Shown one piece after another: positions 37,001 through 44,541 of a stretch of 64,000 bases of DNA. The stretch comes from Clostridia bacterium. GTDB taxonomy: Bacteria; Bacillota; Clostridia; Christensenellales; Aristaeellaceae. A program made the translations under genes and the position numbers. The first letter of the stretch is position 1, and each line of letters opens with the position of its first letter. The DNA is taken from positions 1 to 64,000 of the forward strand of contig JAFXVJ010000005.1 of assembly GCA_017524615.1 (NCBI GenBank), given 5' to 3'. The notes beneath the pieces are model-generated. The model was given only the letters and a program-made list of their open reading frames with translations, was not told the DNA's origin and ran no database searches.

Positions 37001-37017
37001 TGTCTGAAATTCAGACA
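37001..37017. promoter_or_regulatory. 17-bp perfect palindrome, candidate TetR operator
   Basis: TGTCTGAA-A-TTCAGACA is symmetrical around the central A. It stands between the MMPL operon promoter and the convergently placed TetR regulator gene, as expected for a regulator of a neighbouring exporter. Confidence 0.5.
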
Positions 37018-37047
37018 AACCGGCGCAAATGCCCAAAACAGATTCTT

Positions 37048-37135
37048 CACGGATTGTCAGGGAAACGAAAACCCTTCGGCGCCATCCCGAGTGAAGCGAA
37101 GCCGGGAGGCGAAGCGCAGCCGAGGGATCCATGTG
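37048..37135 (+). repeat. Repeat R5, partial copy
   Basis: The block CACGGATTGTCAGGGAAACG...AACCCTTCGGCG, then GAAGCGCAGCCGAGGGATCCATG, matches the reverse complement of about 53320-53394. Non-coding. Confidence 0.55.
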
Positions 37136-37277
37136 TGCACCGTTCAACCGGCATATCCATCTTTCGACTCCCCGCCGCTTTCGCGCCACGCCGCTCAGAC
37201 CGGCAGGAAAGGCCGTCCCTTTCCCGCTGGTTTTCCGTGAAGCATCAAAAGGATCGTGCGTTTCCGCTCGCCCGGCA

Positions 37278-37835
37278 TCACACTTTTTTACTGCGCCGCA
37301 GCATTTCCGCCGTCATGCCTTTCCCCAGCTCGCACATGCGGAAAAACTGCTTTTCCATGTCCGTATTCATGCCGTGGTTCAGCCAGTCGATCACCTGGCC
37401 GAAGCATTCGCACTTGTAAAACTGCACCAGCAGGTCCTTATCCTCCTGCAAAACGTCCATGCCGGCCGATACGTTTTCAATGAATTTGCCTACCACATAG
37501 CCGCAGATGTCCAGCAGGTACCGCTCGATGATGTCCCGGCTGGCGGAGCTGTAAATATGATAAACGGCCCGCTTGTGCGACACGGTGAACCGCAGCGCGG
37601 CGCTGAAGCAATCCTGCAGGGACTCCACCCCGCCGCACTCCTGGGCGATGCGGTCCGCATCTTCTTTCATGACGGCTTCGATCAGGCTGGGCAAATCCGT
37701 AAAGTGATAATAGAATGTGTTGCGGTTGACGCCGCATGCTTCCACAATATCCTTCACTGTGATTTTTTTCAATGGCCGCTCGTCCAGCAGCTTCAGAAAA
37801 GATTCGATGATCGCTTTTTCCGTCAGGGAAGGCAT
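37278..37835 (-). CDS. TetR family transcriptional regulator
   Basis: A 185-aa TetR/AcrR-type regulator. The N-terminal helix-turn-helix contains KKITVKDIVEACGVNRNTFYYHF (cited in part: NRNTFYYHF). The C-terminal ligand domain is of the DhaS-like type found with Firmicute exporters. I chose the ATG at 37835 because GGAGG lies ten bases upstream; the frame extends upstream only to a TTG. It probably represses the DUF308-MMPL-YhgE operon located just beyond its 3' end. Confidence 0.88.
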   Translation of the reverse strand: MPSLTEKAIIESFLKLLDERPLKKITVKDIVEACGVNRNTFYYHFTDLPSLIEAVMKEDADRIAQECGGVESLQDCFSAALRFTVSHKRAVYHIYSSASRDIIERYLLDICGYVVGKFIENVSAGMDVLQEDKDLLVQFYKCECFGQVIDWLNHGMNTDMEKQFFRMCELGKGMTAEMLRRSKKV

Positions 37836-37858
37836 GGCTTTTGTCCTCCGTCGTTGTT

Positions 37859-37891
37859 TGGCCGGCAATACCGGCCTGACCTATTATAGCA
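37859..37891 (-). promoter_or_regulatory. Promoter of the tetR gene with a palindrome near +1
   Basis: On the minus strand TGCTATAAT gives an extended -10 (TATAAT at 37883-37888). The palindrome GGCCGG-CAATA-CCGGCC (37859-37875) lies just downstream, where a repressor could act. Confidence 0.5.
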
Positions 37892-38096
37892 CAGATATGG
37901 ACGCGGATGATGAAAACAGGCGGTTTATTTTGTGTTCATCCCCGCCTTTGGATCAGCCGCGCGGCAATAAAATCTTTTGCATCCAAAAAACGAAGAAAAA
38001 CATCAAAATATCGCGATTGCATCAGAAACAGAAAGAAAAGCAAATAGCGCTTCCCCGAATCAGCCGGTCATCGGATACAGGCGCGGCGCACGATAT

Positions 38097-38125
38097 TTGA
38101 CTTACTTTGACTATCGCACTATAAT
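38097..38125 (+). promoter_or_regulatory. Strong sigma-A promoter of the Hsp20 gene
   Basis: TTGACT (38097-38102), 17-bp spacer, TATAAT (38120-38125). No CIRCE element is visible. The leader is about 110 nt. Confidence 0.75.
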
Positions 38126-38242
38126 ACAGGCGTCATCCAGGGAAGGGGACCGAAAGGGACCCGGAGCGGGATGGCGAAAGATGCGACCCTGCAACACTGG
38201 CGCAAAACCAAGCGGTACAAGGCCAAATGATTGGAGGTTTGC

Positions 38243-38707
38243 ATGATGAGCAGTTATCTTCCCAGTGTGTTCGGTGAAAACCTGATGGACGTATTCGACG
38301 ATTTCGACCGCGCTTTCTTCCGGGGCATGAACCAGCCGGAGCATGCGCTCTACGGCAGGAACGCTCCCCACATGATGAAGACAGACGTGAAGGAAACGGA
38401 CGAGGGCTATGAAGTGGATGTTGATCTGCCCGGCTTCAGGAAGGAAGAAATCAAGCTGGAATTGAACAACGGCTACCTGACCATCTCCACCGAAAAGAGC
38501 CTGGAAAAGAAGGACAGGGAACGCAAGGGCAGGATCCTGCGTCAGGAGCGCTATCTGGGCACGATGCAGCGCAGCTTCTACGTGGGCGACAGCATCACGG
38601 AGGAGGACATCAAAGCCAAGTACGAAAACGGCGTGCTGAGCCTGACGCTGCCCAAGAAAGAAGCAAAGAAGGCGCCCGAAAAGAAAACCATTCTGATTGA
38701 AGGGTAA
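38243..38707 (+). CDS. Hsp20/alpha-crystallin small heat shock protein
   Basis: A 154-aa holdase chaperone that binds unfolding proteins without ATP. The alpha-crystallin domain (about 45-140) contains VDLPGFRKEEIKLELNNGYL and the C-terminal GVLSLTLPKKE, with the conserved Gly-Val-Leu. The short N-terminal arm is rich in Phe and acidic residues. The ATG at 38243 follows TTGGAGGTTTGC. It is monocistronic, with its own promoter and terminator. Confidence 0.95.
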   Translation: MMSSYLPSVFGENLMDVFDDFDRAFFRGMNQPEHALYGRNAPHMMKTDVKETDEGYEVDVDLPGFRKEEIKLELNNGYLTISTEKSLEKKDRERKGRILRQERYLGTMQRSFYVGDSITEEDIKAKYENGVLSLTLPKKEAKKAPEKKTILIEG

Positions 38708-38716
38708 GCGATGCTC

Positions 38717-38752
38717 AATCCCCGCCGGAGCGATCCGGCGGGGATTTTGTTT
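38717..38752 (+). terminator. Rho-independent terminator of the Hsp20 gene
   Basis: The 12-bp stem AATCCCCGCCGG/CCGGCGGGGATT is followed by TTGTTTT. Confidence 0.85.
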
Positions 38753-38995
38753 TGCCCTCCGCTCGTTGGAAACACACGGAATTGCGATGGGCCGTGCGCA
38801 AAGTGTCCCTTCCGGGGATGATACTGTTCTCATATCTGTTATTTCTCGTCCAAAGGATTGAAGGATGCGGCGCGTGTTTTTCATGCCGGCTCAGCTGAAT
38901 GAAAGGCGGCTGAGAAGCAAAGCCAGCGCGGAAAAGATGCCCGTAGATTCAATGCTTTCGATGAGAATCAGTATCAGGCGGGGCGAAGCCGACCG
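38753..38995. other. Intergenic stretch without recognisable feature
   Basis: No gene, RNA or clear promoter is visible. The phrase CCCTTCCGGGGATGAT also occurs at about 44097-44112, upstream of nagA. Confidence 0.4.
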
Positions 38996-39562
38996 TCAAT
39001 AGATCGTATGCGCATTTTCGAGATAGGTTTCGAACAGCGCCAGGCAAGCTTCCCTATCGATGCAAGTCAGATAATCCGCCCACTGCTCCCGTCCGCCTGC
39101 CAGGGAATCGAATGCTTCATCCCGGAATCCGATCATCGCATTATCCTCGATGGTACACCCATAATACACATGGCCGATGTTTGCCCATAAACAGGCGAAC
39201 AGGCACATTGGGCAGGGTTCGCCGACCGTGTACAGCTCGCAGCCGCTCAGATCATACGTGCCCAGTCTGGCGCACGCGTCCCGTATGGCCGACACTTCCC
39301 CGTGGCATGTCGGATCGTTATTGGCCAGTACCATGTTGTGCCCCTGTCCGACAATCTCCCCGTTCAGCGTGATCACGGCGCCAAACGGGCCGCCATGTCC
39401 GTTCGTGATCCCTTCCAAAGCCTCATCGATCGCCACCTGCATATACGGATTCTCCGAGAGAATGACCGGTTCCGCCGTATCGGGAACGGCTTCTGCCGAA
39501 GCAGCGGAGAAGACCAGGCACAGCAGGATCAGCGCCAGCAGGATCAGACACATTCGTTTCAT
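38996..39562 (-). CDS. CDA-fold nucleobase deaminase with signal peptide (guanine deaminase-like)
   Basis: A 188-aa zinc-dependent deaminase of the cytidine/deoxycytidylate deaminase fold, closest in pattern to the Bacillus-type guanine deaminase. The proposed zinc and catalytic residues are His87 and Glu89 (CHGEVSAIRDAC) with Cys117 and Cys120 (GEPCPMC). Asn/Asp-Pro-Thr precedes His as in GuaD. Gly between His and Glu replaces the usual Ala. Unusually, residues 1 to about 23 form a clear signal peptide (MKRM, hydrophobic core, ASA/EA), so the enzyme should act outside the membrane. The ATG at 39562 has GGAGG seven bases upstream. The substrate could instead be another purine or pyrimidine base. 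Confidence 0.8.
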   Translation of the reverse strand: MKRMCLILLALILLCLVFSAASAEAVPDTAEPVILSENPYMQVAIDEALEGITNGHGGPFGAVITLNGEIVGQGHNMVLANNDPTCHGEVSAIRDACARLGTYDLSGCELYTVGEPCPMCLFACLWANIGHVYYGCTIEDNAMIGFRDEAFDSLAGGREQWADYLTCIDREACLALFETYLENAHTIY

Positions 39563-39878
39563 TTCATTTCCTCCCTTTCCGCGGGGCGTTTGATGTTCCG
39601 CCAGGGCGGAAAAACGCCCAAAGATGATCTGTTGTTTCGCTTGAGAACAGTATTATATGCTCATATCAACCGTCGGCAGCGATGATGTTCAGGACGATCC
39701 TCACGCCCTCAACAGCATTTCGCTGCATCCGCTCATCCGCGGGAAGGGCAGATCCGCTGTACGGAACCCATCCCTGAGCTTTGATAAGCTGATTATACCA
39801 CAGGATGACAAAAAAAGGAAGTTTCTGCATCGGTTCAGGCGAAAACCGAACGGTTGCGGCAGGGCAAGAAAAGGGGGG

Positions 39879-39907
39879 TTGTCATTTGCCCGTTGGCCGG
39901 GTATAAT
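39879..39907 (+). promoter_or_regulatory. Promoter in front of the nagA fragment
   Basis: TTGTCA (39879-39884), 17 bp, TATAAT (39902-39907). It duplicates the promoter of intact nagA at 44234-44262. Confidence 0.65.
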
Positions 39908-39943
39908 CTGAATCAGGCAAGAAAAAAGCGGGGAGCGGGAAAA

Positions 39944-40186
39944 ATGAAAGCCCTCATTCGCGGAACCATCGTCATGCCGGATGGAGAGCGGCGCGGGAAA
40001 GCGCTCCTGTACACGGACCGGATCATCGGCCTCGCGGAGGAAGCCGAAGCCCTGGAGCGGGCGGACGACATTTTTGATGCCGAAGGCCGATACGTGGTCC
40101 CCGGCCTCGTAGACGTGCACATTCACGGATATGGCGGGGCCGACGTTTCGGATGACGATCCGGACGGCGTGCGCCGCATGGCGCAG
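39944..40186 (+). pseudogene. nagA 5' fragment
   Basis: Encodes the first 81 residues of N-acetylglucosamine-6-phosphate deacetylase, including the metal motif DVHIHGYG. It then runs into unrelated sequence, and the frame continues antisense through the tRNA-Met gene to 40327. It lacks the rest of the barrel and cannot be active. Few differences separate it from the intact gene, so the duplication is recent. Confidence 0.88.
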
Positions 40187-40252
40187 AACGAACGTGGAAC
40201 AAAACCCGCAAAACATGAACCCTTTTGGGCGAAAGACAGAACACAGCAAAAA

Positions 40253-40281
40253 GAAAAGCCCTTGATTTTCAAGGACTTTTC
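40253..40281 (-). terminator. Terminator of the tRNA operon
   Basis: On the minus strand AAAAGTCCTTG pairs with CAAGGGCTTTT around a five-base loop. CTTTTT follows, directly after the tRNA-Met gene. Confidence 0.85.
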
Positions 40282-40286
40282 ACTGA

Positions 40287-40360
40287 TGGCTCCGAGTGGA
40301 TTCGAACCACTGACACTCCGGGTATGAACCGAATGCTCTAGCCAACTGAGCTACGGAGCC
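40287..40360 (-). tRNA. tRNA-Met (CAT), elongator
   Basis: A 74-nt cloverleaf on the minus strand. The acceptor is GGCTCCG/CGGAGCC with discriminator A. The D-arm is GCTC/GAGC, the anticodon stem TTCGG/CCGGA with loop TTCATAC, and the T-arm AGTGG-TTCGAAT-CCACT. CCA is not encoded. The loop context resembles elongator Met rather than lysidine-modified Ile. Confidence 0.92.
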
Positions 40361-40363
40361 GAA

Positions 40364-40440
<77 letters not shown>

Positions 40441-40468
40441 ACGTGCGCGTCTCAACGACGCAAAAATT

Positions 40469-40497
40469 ATTATACAGGATCAAGGCAGGTTTGTCAA
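40469..40497 (-). promoter_or_regulatory. Consensus promoter of the tRNA operon
   Basis: On the minus strand TTGACA (40492-40497), exactly 17 bp, TATAAT (40469-40474): both boxes are perfect consensus, as expected for stable RNA. Confidence 0.88.
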
Positions 40498-40753
40498 CTG
40501 TTTTTGAAAAATATTCTGGAAGTTGAGCGTTTGAAAAGTATTCTGGGAGGCATTTTCGAAGGGATCAATCCCACTCTCGGCAATGGGTGCATGGCCGGGG
40601 CAGCCATCATCCCCTATTTCAGCGAAGATATTTGGGAAGAAACCATCCGGATCGCAGCGCCCAAAAAAGCCGTGGGCATGTTCAGCAATGGCCGGGAATC
40701 ATTTGGAGGAACAGGCCGAAGGCTGTGAGGAGGACGTTATACTATTCGCGTTC

Positions 40754-40988
40754 TAATACTATTCTCAAATAAAATCTGCAAGGAAGATAGACGAAGTTAC
40801 AATGTCATCCCAACCGAAGCGGAGCGAGAGCGAAGCGGAGTGGAGGGATCTGGAAACTGGGCAATATGCTGCTGAAAGTAATCTGTTTCTCAAAGATCCC
40901 TCGACTTCGTTCCGCTCTCGCTCCACTCCGCTCGGGATGACAGGAGCGTTATACTTTTTTACTTGTTATTTTAATTTGAGTATAGTAT
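40754..40988 (-). mobile_element. MITE-like element R2, copy 2 (inverted)
   Basis: A 235-bp reverse-oriented copy of 32219-32442, nearly identical except for about 11 extra bases in the central palindrome. The ends again read TAATACTATTCTCAAAT and ATTTGAGTATAGTAT. It abuts repeat R1 copy C. Confidence 0.8.
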
Positions 40989-40994
40989 AAGATT

Positions 40995-41257
40995 CAAATT
41001 GGCAAGGATGAATAAGAGCAAAGGGACGACGGGGCATTCTCTTTAGCCCGAAAGAGAACCAGAAAGGGCATGATGACGGCTGCGTTGTCCTACAGCTTCT
41101 GGCCCGGCCGCTGAAAGCGGCCATCCTGGATGCAAAGCATCCGGGGAAAGCCGGGGGATCATCCTCAGGGAAAAGCTCGTTTTTCTCTGAGGATGATCCC
41201 CCGGCTTTCATTGGGCCAGAAGCCCCAAACTTTCGCAACCCCAGCGTAACGAGCGAG
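40995..41257 (+). repeat. Dispersed repeat R1, copy C, abutting the TIR-STAND gene
   Basis: Most complete copy. It starts at CAAATTGGCAAGGATGA, carries the CCCGAAAG and GGCCGCTGAAAGCGGCC hairpins, and a long stem of about 18 bp made from CCGGGGGATCATCCTCAG and CTGAGGATGATCCCCCGG. Similarity to copy B runs to CCCAGCGTAAC, only a few bases before the start codon of the following gene. Confidence 0.82.
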
Positions 41258-43867
41258 ATGCAGATTTTTTTCAGCTATGGCCATGATAAGCATGGAGAGG
41301 TTGTGAAGCGTCTGGCAGACGAAATCGTCAAGCGCAGCAGCGGGGAAATCACAGTTTGGATTGACACATACAAAATCCCCCGTGGCAGCCATTGGCGGGA
41401 GCGGATCACAGACGGAATCCTGAAAAGCCACAGCGTGTTCGCTTTCTTGTCCGCGTATTCCAATCGGGAGAAATCTGTATGTCTGGATGAACTCTCCATT
41501 GCCTTGGTATCCAAGCATGGTATGATCAGGACGATCCTGCTGGAAAAACCCGACGACACCTTCAAGCCCTCCTCTCGGGTAAGTGAATACCAGTGGGGAG
41601 ACATGAGCGACTATCCGAAGGTAAAGAAACAGGGCGAAGAAACCTTCTCTGCCTACATTGAGCAGGAAGCGGACAGCATCATTGCCCTGGTGAACAGCGA
41701 GGAAATCAGGCAGTATGACGCCCAGATCCGTGCCCTGCGGCGCAGCTTCCACATGCCTGATATGGATACATGGACGAAGTTTGACGCACTGATCAACAAG
41801 GAACGGATTGGCCGGGAGTGGCTCTTCGATCGGATCCGGAATTGGGAGGAGAAGCCGGACGGCAGCCGCGTGCTGCTGCTGTGTGGAAAACCCGGTGCCG
41901 GAAAATCCATGTTCTCGGCCCATTTGCAGCTTCGTGACCCGGCGGTGGTTGCGGCCTTCCCCTGCGATTGCCGCCACAGTGAATACAGCACCACACAGGC
42001 CATCATTTTGCAAATCGCCTACCGGTTGGCTCTGCGTTTGCCGGACTACCGTCGGTGGGTGATGGAGCGTCTCAACGATCCTTCCTATGACCTGGATGGG
42101 GACAGGCTGTATGAAGACCTGATCCTGCAACCCCTGTCCAAAGCTACAATAGATGGGGATAGGGCTTCTATGGTGATCATAGTGGACGCGTTGGATGAAA
42201 TGGAAAATGATTCCTTGGCGGATTTCATCAGCCGGAGTGCGGATTCAATGCGCAGATACGTCCGCTTCCTGGTAACCTCCCGTAAGATTCCTGCCATTGT
42301 GGAACGTTTTTCGCGGTTCGATCAAATTGACCTGGACGCGGAGGAGGAAGCCAATAAGGCCGACTTGGCAGCCTATTATGAAAGCATGCTGAACGACAAG
42401 CTGGCAGGGATGTCGGGAAAAGGGGATTTTATCAACCGATTGATCCAAAGCAGCGGCGGCGTGTTTACCTATGCAGAATGCGTCACTAACAACATCCTGG
42501 AGGATATCAAAAACGGAAGCTTCACTATACAGGACTATCCCCTTCCAGCAGGCATCGAAGACCTGTTCCGGGATACGCTGGACCGGAGCTTTGCCCGGGA
42601 GAAAGGACGGCCTGGTGCTCCGTACACTGAAGCGGATTACGCAGCCAAGTGGCGCACGCCCCTGAGCATGATCCTTGCTTCCCCGGAGCCTTTGCCTCTT
42701 TCCACCCTGCGATCCCTCATGAACTGGAAGGATTCGGAGCTCAAATCCTTCCGCCACCCTCTTTTTTCCCTGCTGACGGAAACGGACAACGCGCTGACCC
42801 TGTTCCACCGCTCCTTCGGCGAATGGCTGGAAAGGACGGACACTGCCTACGCCGTTTCCAGGGACGATGGTATTTCCGCCCTGGCGGAAGCTTGCTTTGA
42901 CGTCTATAACGGTTTTCAGGACGAAATGGATGAATACATGCTGCTTTATACCACCCGGTTTCTGCGGGAGAGCCGGGACCGGAATCACCGGAAGCAGTAC
43001 CGCGTGATTTCATGGGACGGTGCATATACAAACCGTTTGTTTGAGAAAGCAGACGGCCTGATGAAGAGCAACGCCTTTGCCCGGGCTATGGAATTTTATG
43101 AAGAGCTGCTGGCTATATTTGGCGATGCACAGTTGGAAGAGGAGGAAGGCCGGACGATAAACAACCGCGGCAGGGCACTGAGCCGGATGGGAGGACTCCA
43201 TCAGGCTACCAATCAGTTTGCCGAAGCCCTGCGGTGTTTCAAGGAAGACCTTGAAATCAGCCGGAAACTGAAGGAAAAGTATCCCGAAAATCCGGGCTAT
43301 CTGCGGGGGTATTCCATCGCTCTGGAGAAGGTCGCGGGGATATATGGGGCGCGGAAGAACCTGGGCCAGGCGCTGGCATACTATGAAGAATCCCTTGCGA
43401 TTCTGCGGGAACTGAAGGAAAAATATCCCGAGAATCTGGACTATCCATGGGGGTATTCCATCGCTCTGGCGAAGGTCGCGGGGATATACGAGGCGCGGAA
43501 GAACCTGGGCCAGACGCTGGCATACTATGAAGAATCCCTTGCGATTCGGCGGAAACTGAAGGAAAAGTATCCCGAAAATCCGGACTATCTGCGGGGGTAT
43601 TCCGTTGCTCTGGTGAAGGTCGCGGGGATATACGAGGCGCGGAACGACCTGGGCCAGGCGCTGGCATACTATGAAGAAGAACTTGCGATCAAAAAGGAAC
43701 TGAAGGAAAAGTATCCCGAAAATCCGCAATATATCGATGATACTGTGGTTGCGCTGTTTTTCTGCTGGAAGATTTCCAGAGATGAGCGTTATCGGCAGGA
43801 GGCGCTTGAAATCACCCGCCAGCATCCAGAGCTCCCTTTATGTGGGGCTTTTTCGAGACTGTTTTGA
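41258..43867 (+). CDS. TIR-STAND NTPase-TPR protein, candidate antiphage defence
   Basis: An 869-aa multidomain protein. The N-terminal TIR domain (1 to about 130) has FFSYGHD and SVCLDELSIAL with the expected NADase Glu78. A STAND/NACHT-like NTPase (about 165-520) has Walker A GKPGAGKS (210-217) and Walker B IIVDALDE (307-314). Helical and TPR repeats form the C-terminus, including three near-identical 48-residue units (about 671-814). Proteins of this plan sense phage components through repeats, oligomerise through the NTPase and deplete NAD+ via TIR. The start ATG (41258) lacks a good ribosome site and lies at the edge of repeat R1. The 3' end may have been altered by the adjacent transposase remnant. 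Domain calls are strong; the immune role is inference. Confidence 0.87.
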   Translation: MQIFFSYGHDKHGEVVKRLADEIVKRSSGEITVWIDTYKIPRGSHWRERITDGILKSHSVFAFLSAYSNREKSVCLDELSIALVSKHGMIRTILLEKPDDTFKPSSRVSEYQWGDMSDYPKVKKQGEETFSAYIEQEADSIIALVNSEEIRQYDAQIRALRRSFHMPDMDTWTKFDALINKERIGREWLFDRIRNWEEKPDGSRVLLLCGKPGAGKSMFSAHLQLRDPAVVAAFPCDCRHSEYSTTQAIILQIAYRLALRLPDYRRWVMERLNDPSYDLDGDRLYEDLILQPLSKATIDGDRASMVIIVDALDEMENDSLADFISRSADSMRRYVRFLVTSRKIPAIVERFSRFDQIDLDAEEEANKADLAAYYESMLNDKLAGMSGKGDFINRLIQSSGGVFTYAECVTNNILEDIKNGSFTIQDYPLPAGIEDLFRDTLDRSFAREKGRPGAPYTEADYAAKWRTPLSMILASPEPLPLSTLRSLMNWKDSELKSFRHPLFSLLTETDNALTLFHRSFGEWLERTDTAYAVSRDDGISALAEACFDVYNGFQDEMDEYMLLYTTRFLRESRDRNHRKQYRVISWDGAYTNRLFEKADGLMKSNAFARAMEFYEELLAIFGDAQLEEEEGRTINNRGRALSRMGGLHQATNQFAEALRCFKEDLEISRKLKEKYPENPGYLRGYSIALEKVAGIYGARKNLGQALAYYEESLAILRELKEKYPENLDYPWGYSIALAKVAGIYEARKNLGQTLAYYEESLAIRRKLKEKYPENPDYLRGYSVALVKVAGIYEARNDLGQALAYYEEELAIKKELKEKYPENPQYIDDTVVALFFCWKISRDERYRQEALEITRQHPELPLCGAFSRLF
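43268..43699 (+). repeat. Three tandem 144-bp repeats inside the TPR region
   Basis: CTGAAGGAAAAGTATCCC recurs at 43268, 43412 (one base changed), 43556 and 43700, exactly 144 bp apart. Intervening sequence is almost identical. The unit is 48 codons, in frame. Partial units flank both ends. Confidence 0.92.
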
Positions 43868-44042
43868 GGATGTGAAGCGCGATATTGGTTGGATAAGTAG
43901 GTGCTTCCCCGACGGCAATTCCGCCCTGATGCTGGTCTGCGCCCGGCTGCGGCATGTGGCCGGTACCCAGTGGGGCAACAAGAAATACATGAGCATGAAG
44001 CACCTGGAAGCGCTGCTGGATGATGCTTCCGTTACTGCTTAA
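43851..44042 (+). pseudogene. IS256/mutator-type transposase C-terminal remnant
   Basis: In a frame different from the TIR-STAND gene, the translation ending at 44042 reads DVKRDIGWISRCFPDGNSAL and then LMLVCARLRH...WGNKKYMSMKHLEALL. This pattern (basic segment, FPDGNSALML, WG..RY..M) matches the C-terminal end of mutator/IS256-family transposases. The rest of the transposase is absent, and the left boundary is not clear. Confidence 0.6.
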
Positions 44043-44126
44043 CCGGCTTCAGCCCCAGGGAATGCTGAAAAAACGTGCATAATACTTGACAGTTCCCCTT
44101 CCGGGGATGATTCTGTGCCCATCCCA

Positions 44127-44541
44127 TCCCTGAGTCTTGATAAGTCGATAATACCACAGGATGACAAAAAAGGAAGTATCCGCATCGGTTCAGGCGAAAA
44201 CCGAACGGTTGCGGCAGGGCAAGAAAAGGGGGGTTGTCATTTGCCCGTTGGCCGGGTATAATCTGAATCAGGCAAGAAAAAAGCGGGGAGCGGGAAAAAT
44301 GAAAGCCATCATTCACGGAACCATCGTCATGCCGGATGGAGAGCGGCGCGGGAAAGCGCTCCTGTACACGGACCGGATCATCGGCCTCGCGGAGGAAGCC
44401 GAAGCCCTGGAACGGGCGGACGATATTTTTGATGCCGAAGGCCGATACGTGGTCCCCGGCCTCGTAGACGTGCATATTCACGGATATGGCGGGGCCGACG
44501 TTTCGGACGACGATCCGGACGGCGTGCGCCGCATGGCGCAG
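44127..44541 (+). repeat. Direct repeat: nagA 5' end (copy 2, within the intact gene)
   Basis: Counterpart of 39771-40186, including promoter and first codons. This copy is continuous with a full nagA gene. Confidence 0.9.
44234..44262 (+). promoter_or_regulatory. nagA promoter
   Basis: TTGTCA (44234-44239), 17 bp, TATAAT (44257-44262), about 30 bp upstream of the start codon. Its position shows that the upstream in-frame codons from 44161 are not translated. Confidence 0.7.

Larger units (their letters stand above)
39771..40186 (+). repeat. Direct repeat: duplicated promoter and 5' end of nagA (copy 1)
   Basis: Nearly identical to 44127-44541, covering the upstream region, promoter, ribosome site and first 81 or so codons of nagA. 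Identity stops abruptly after GCGCAG. The two copies are about 4.36 kb apart. Confidence 0.9.

Noticed and set aside
39854..40327. 157-aa frame joining the nagA start to MAPSGFEPLTLRV
   Set aside because: The final part is the antisense translation of the tRNA-Met gene and the first 30 codons lie upstream of and across the promoter; treated as pseudogene fragment only.
40504..40728. 74-aa frame with TTG start (GGIFEGINPTLGNGCMAG...)
   Set aside because: Looks partly protein-like but has no ribosome site and no recognisable family; could be a gene remnant, too weak to annotate.
43268..43699. CRISPR-like array
   Set aside because: Repeats are contiguous 144-bp coding units without spacers.
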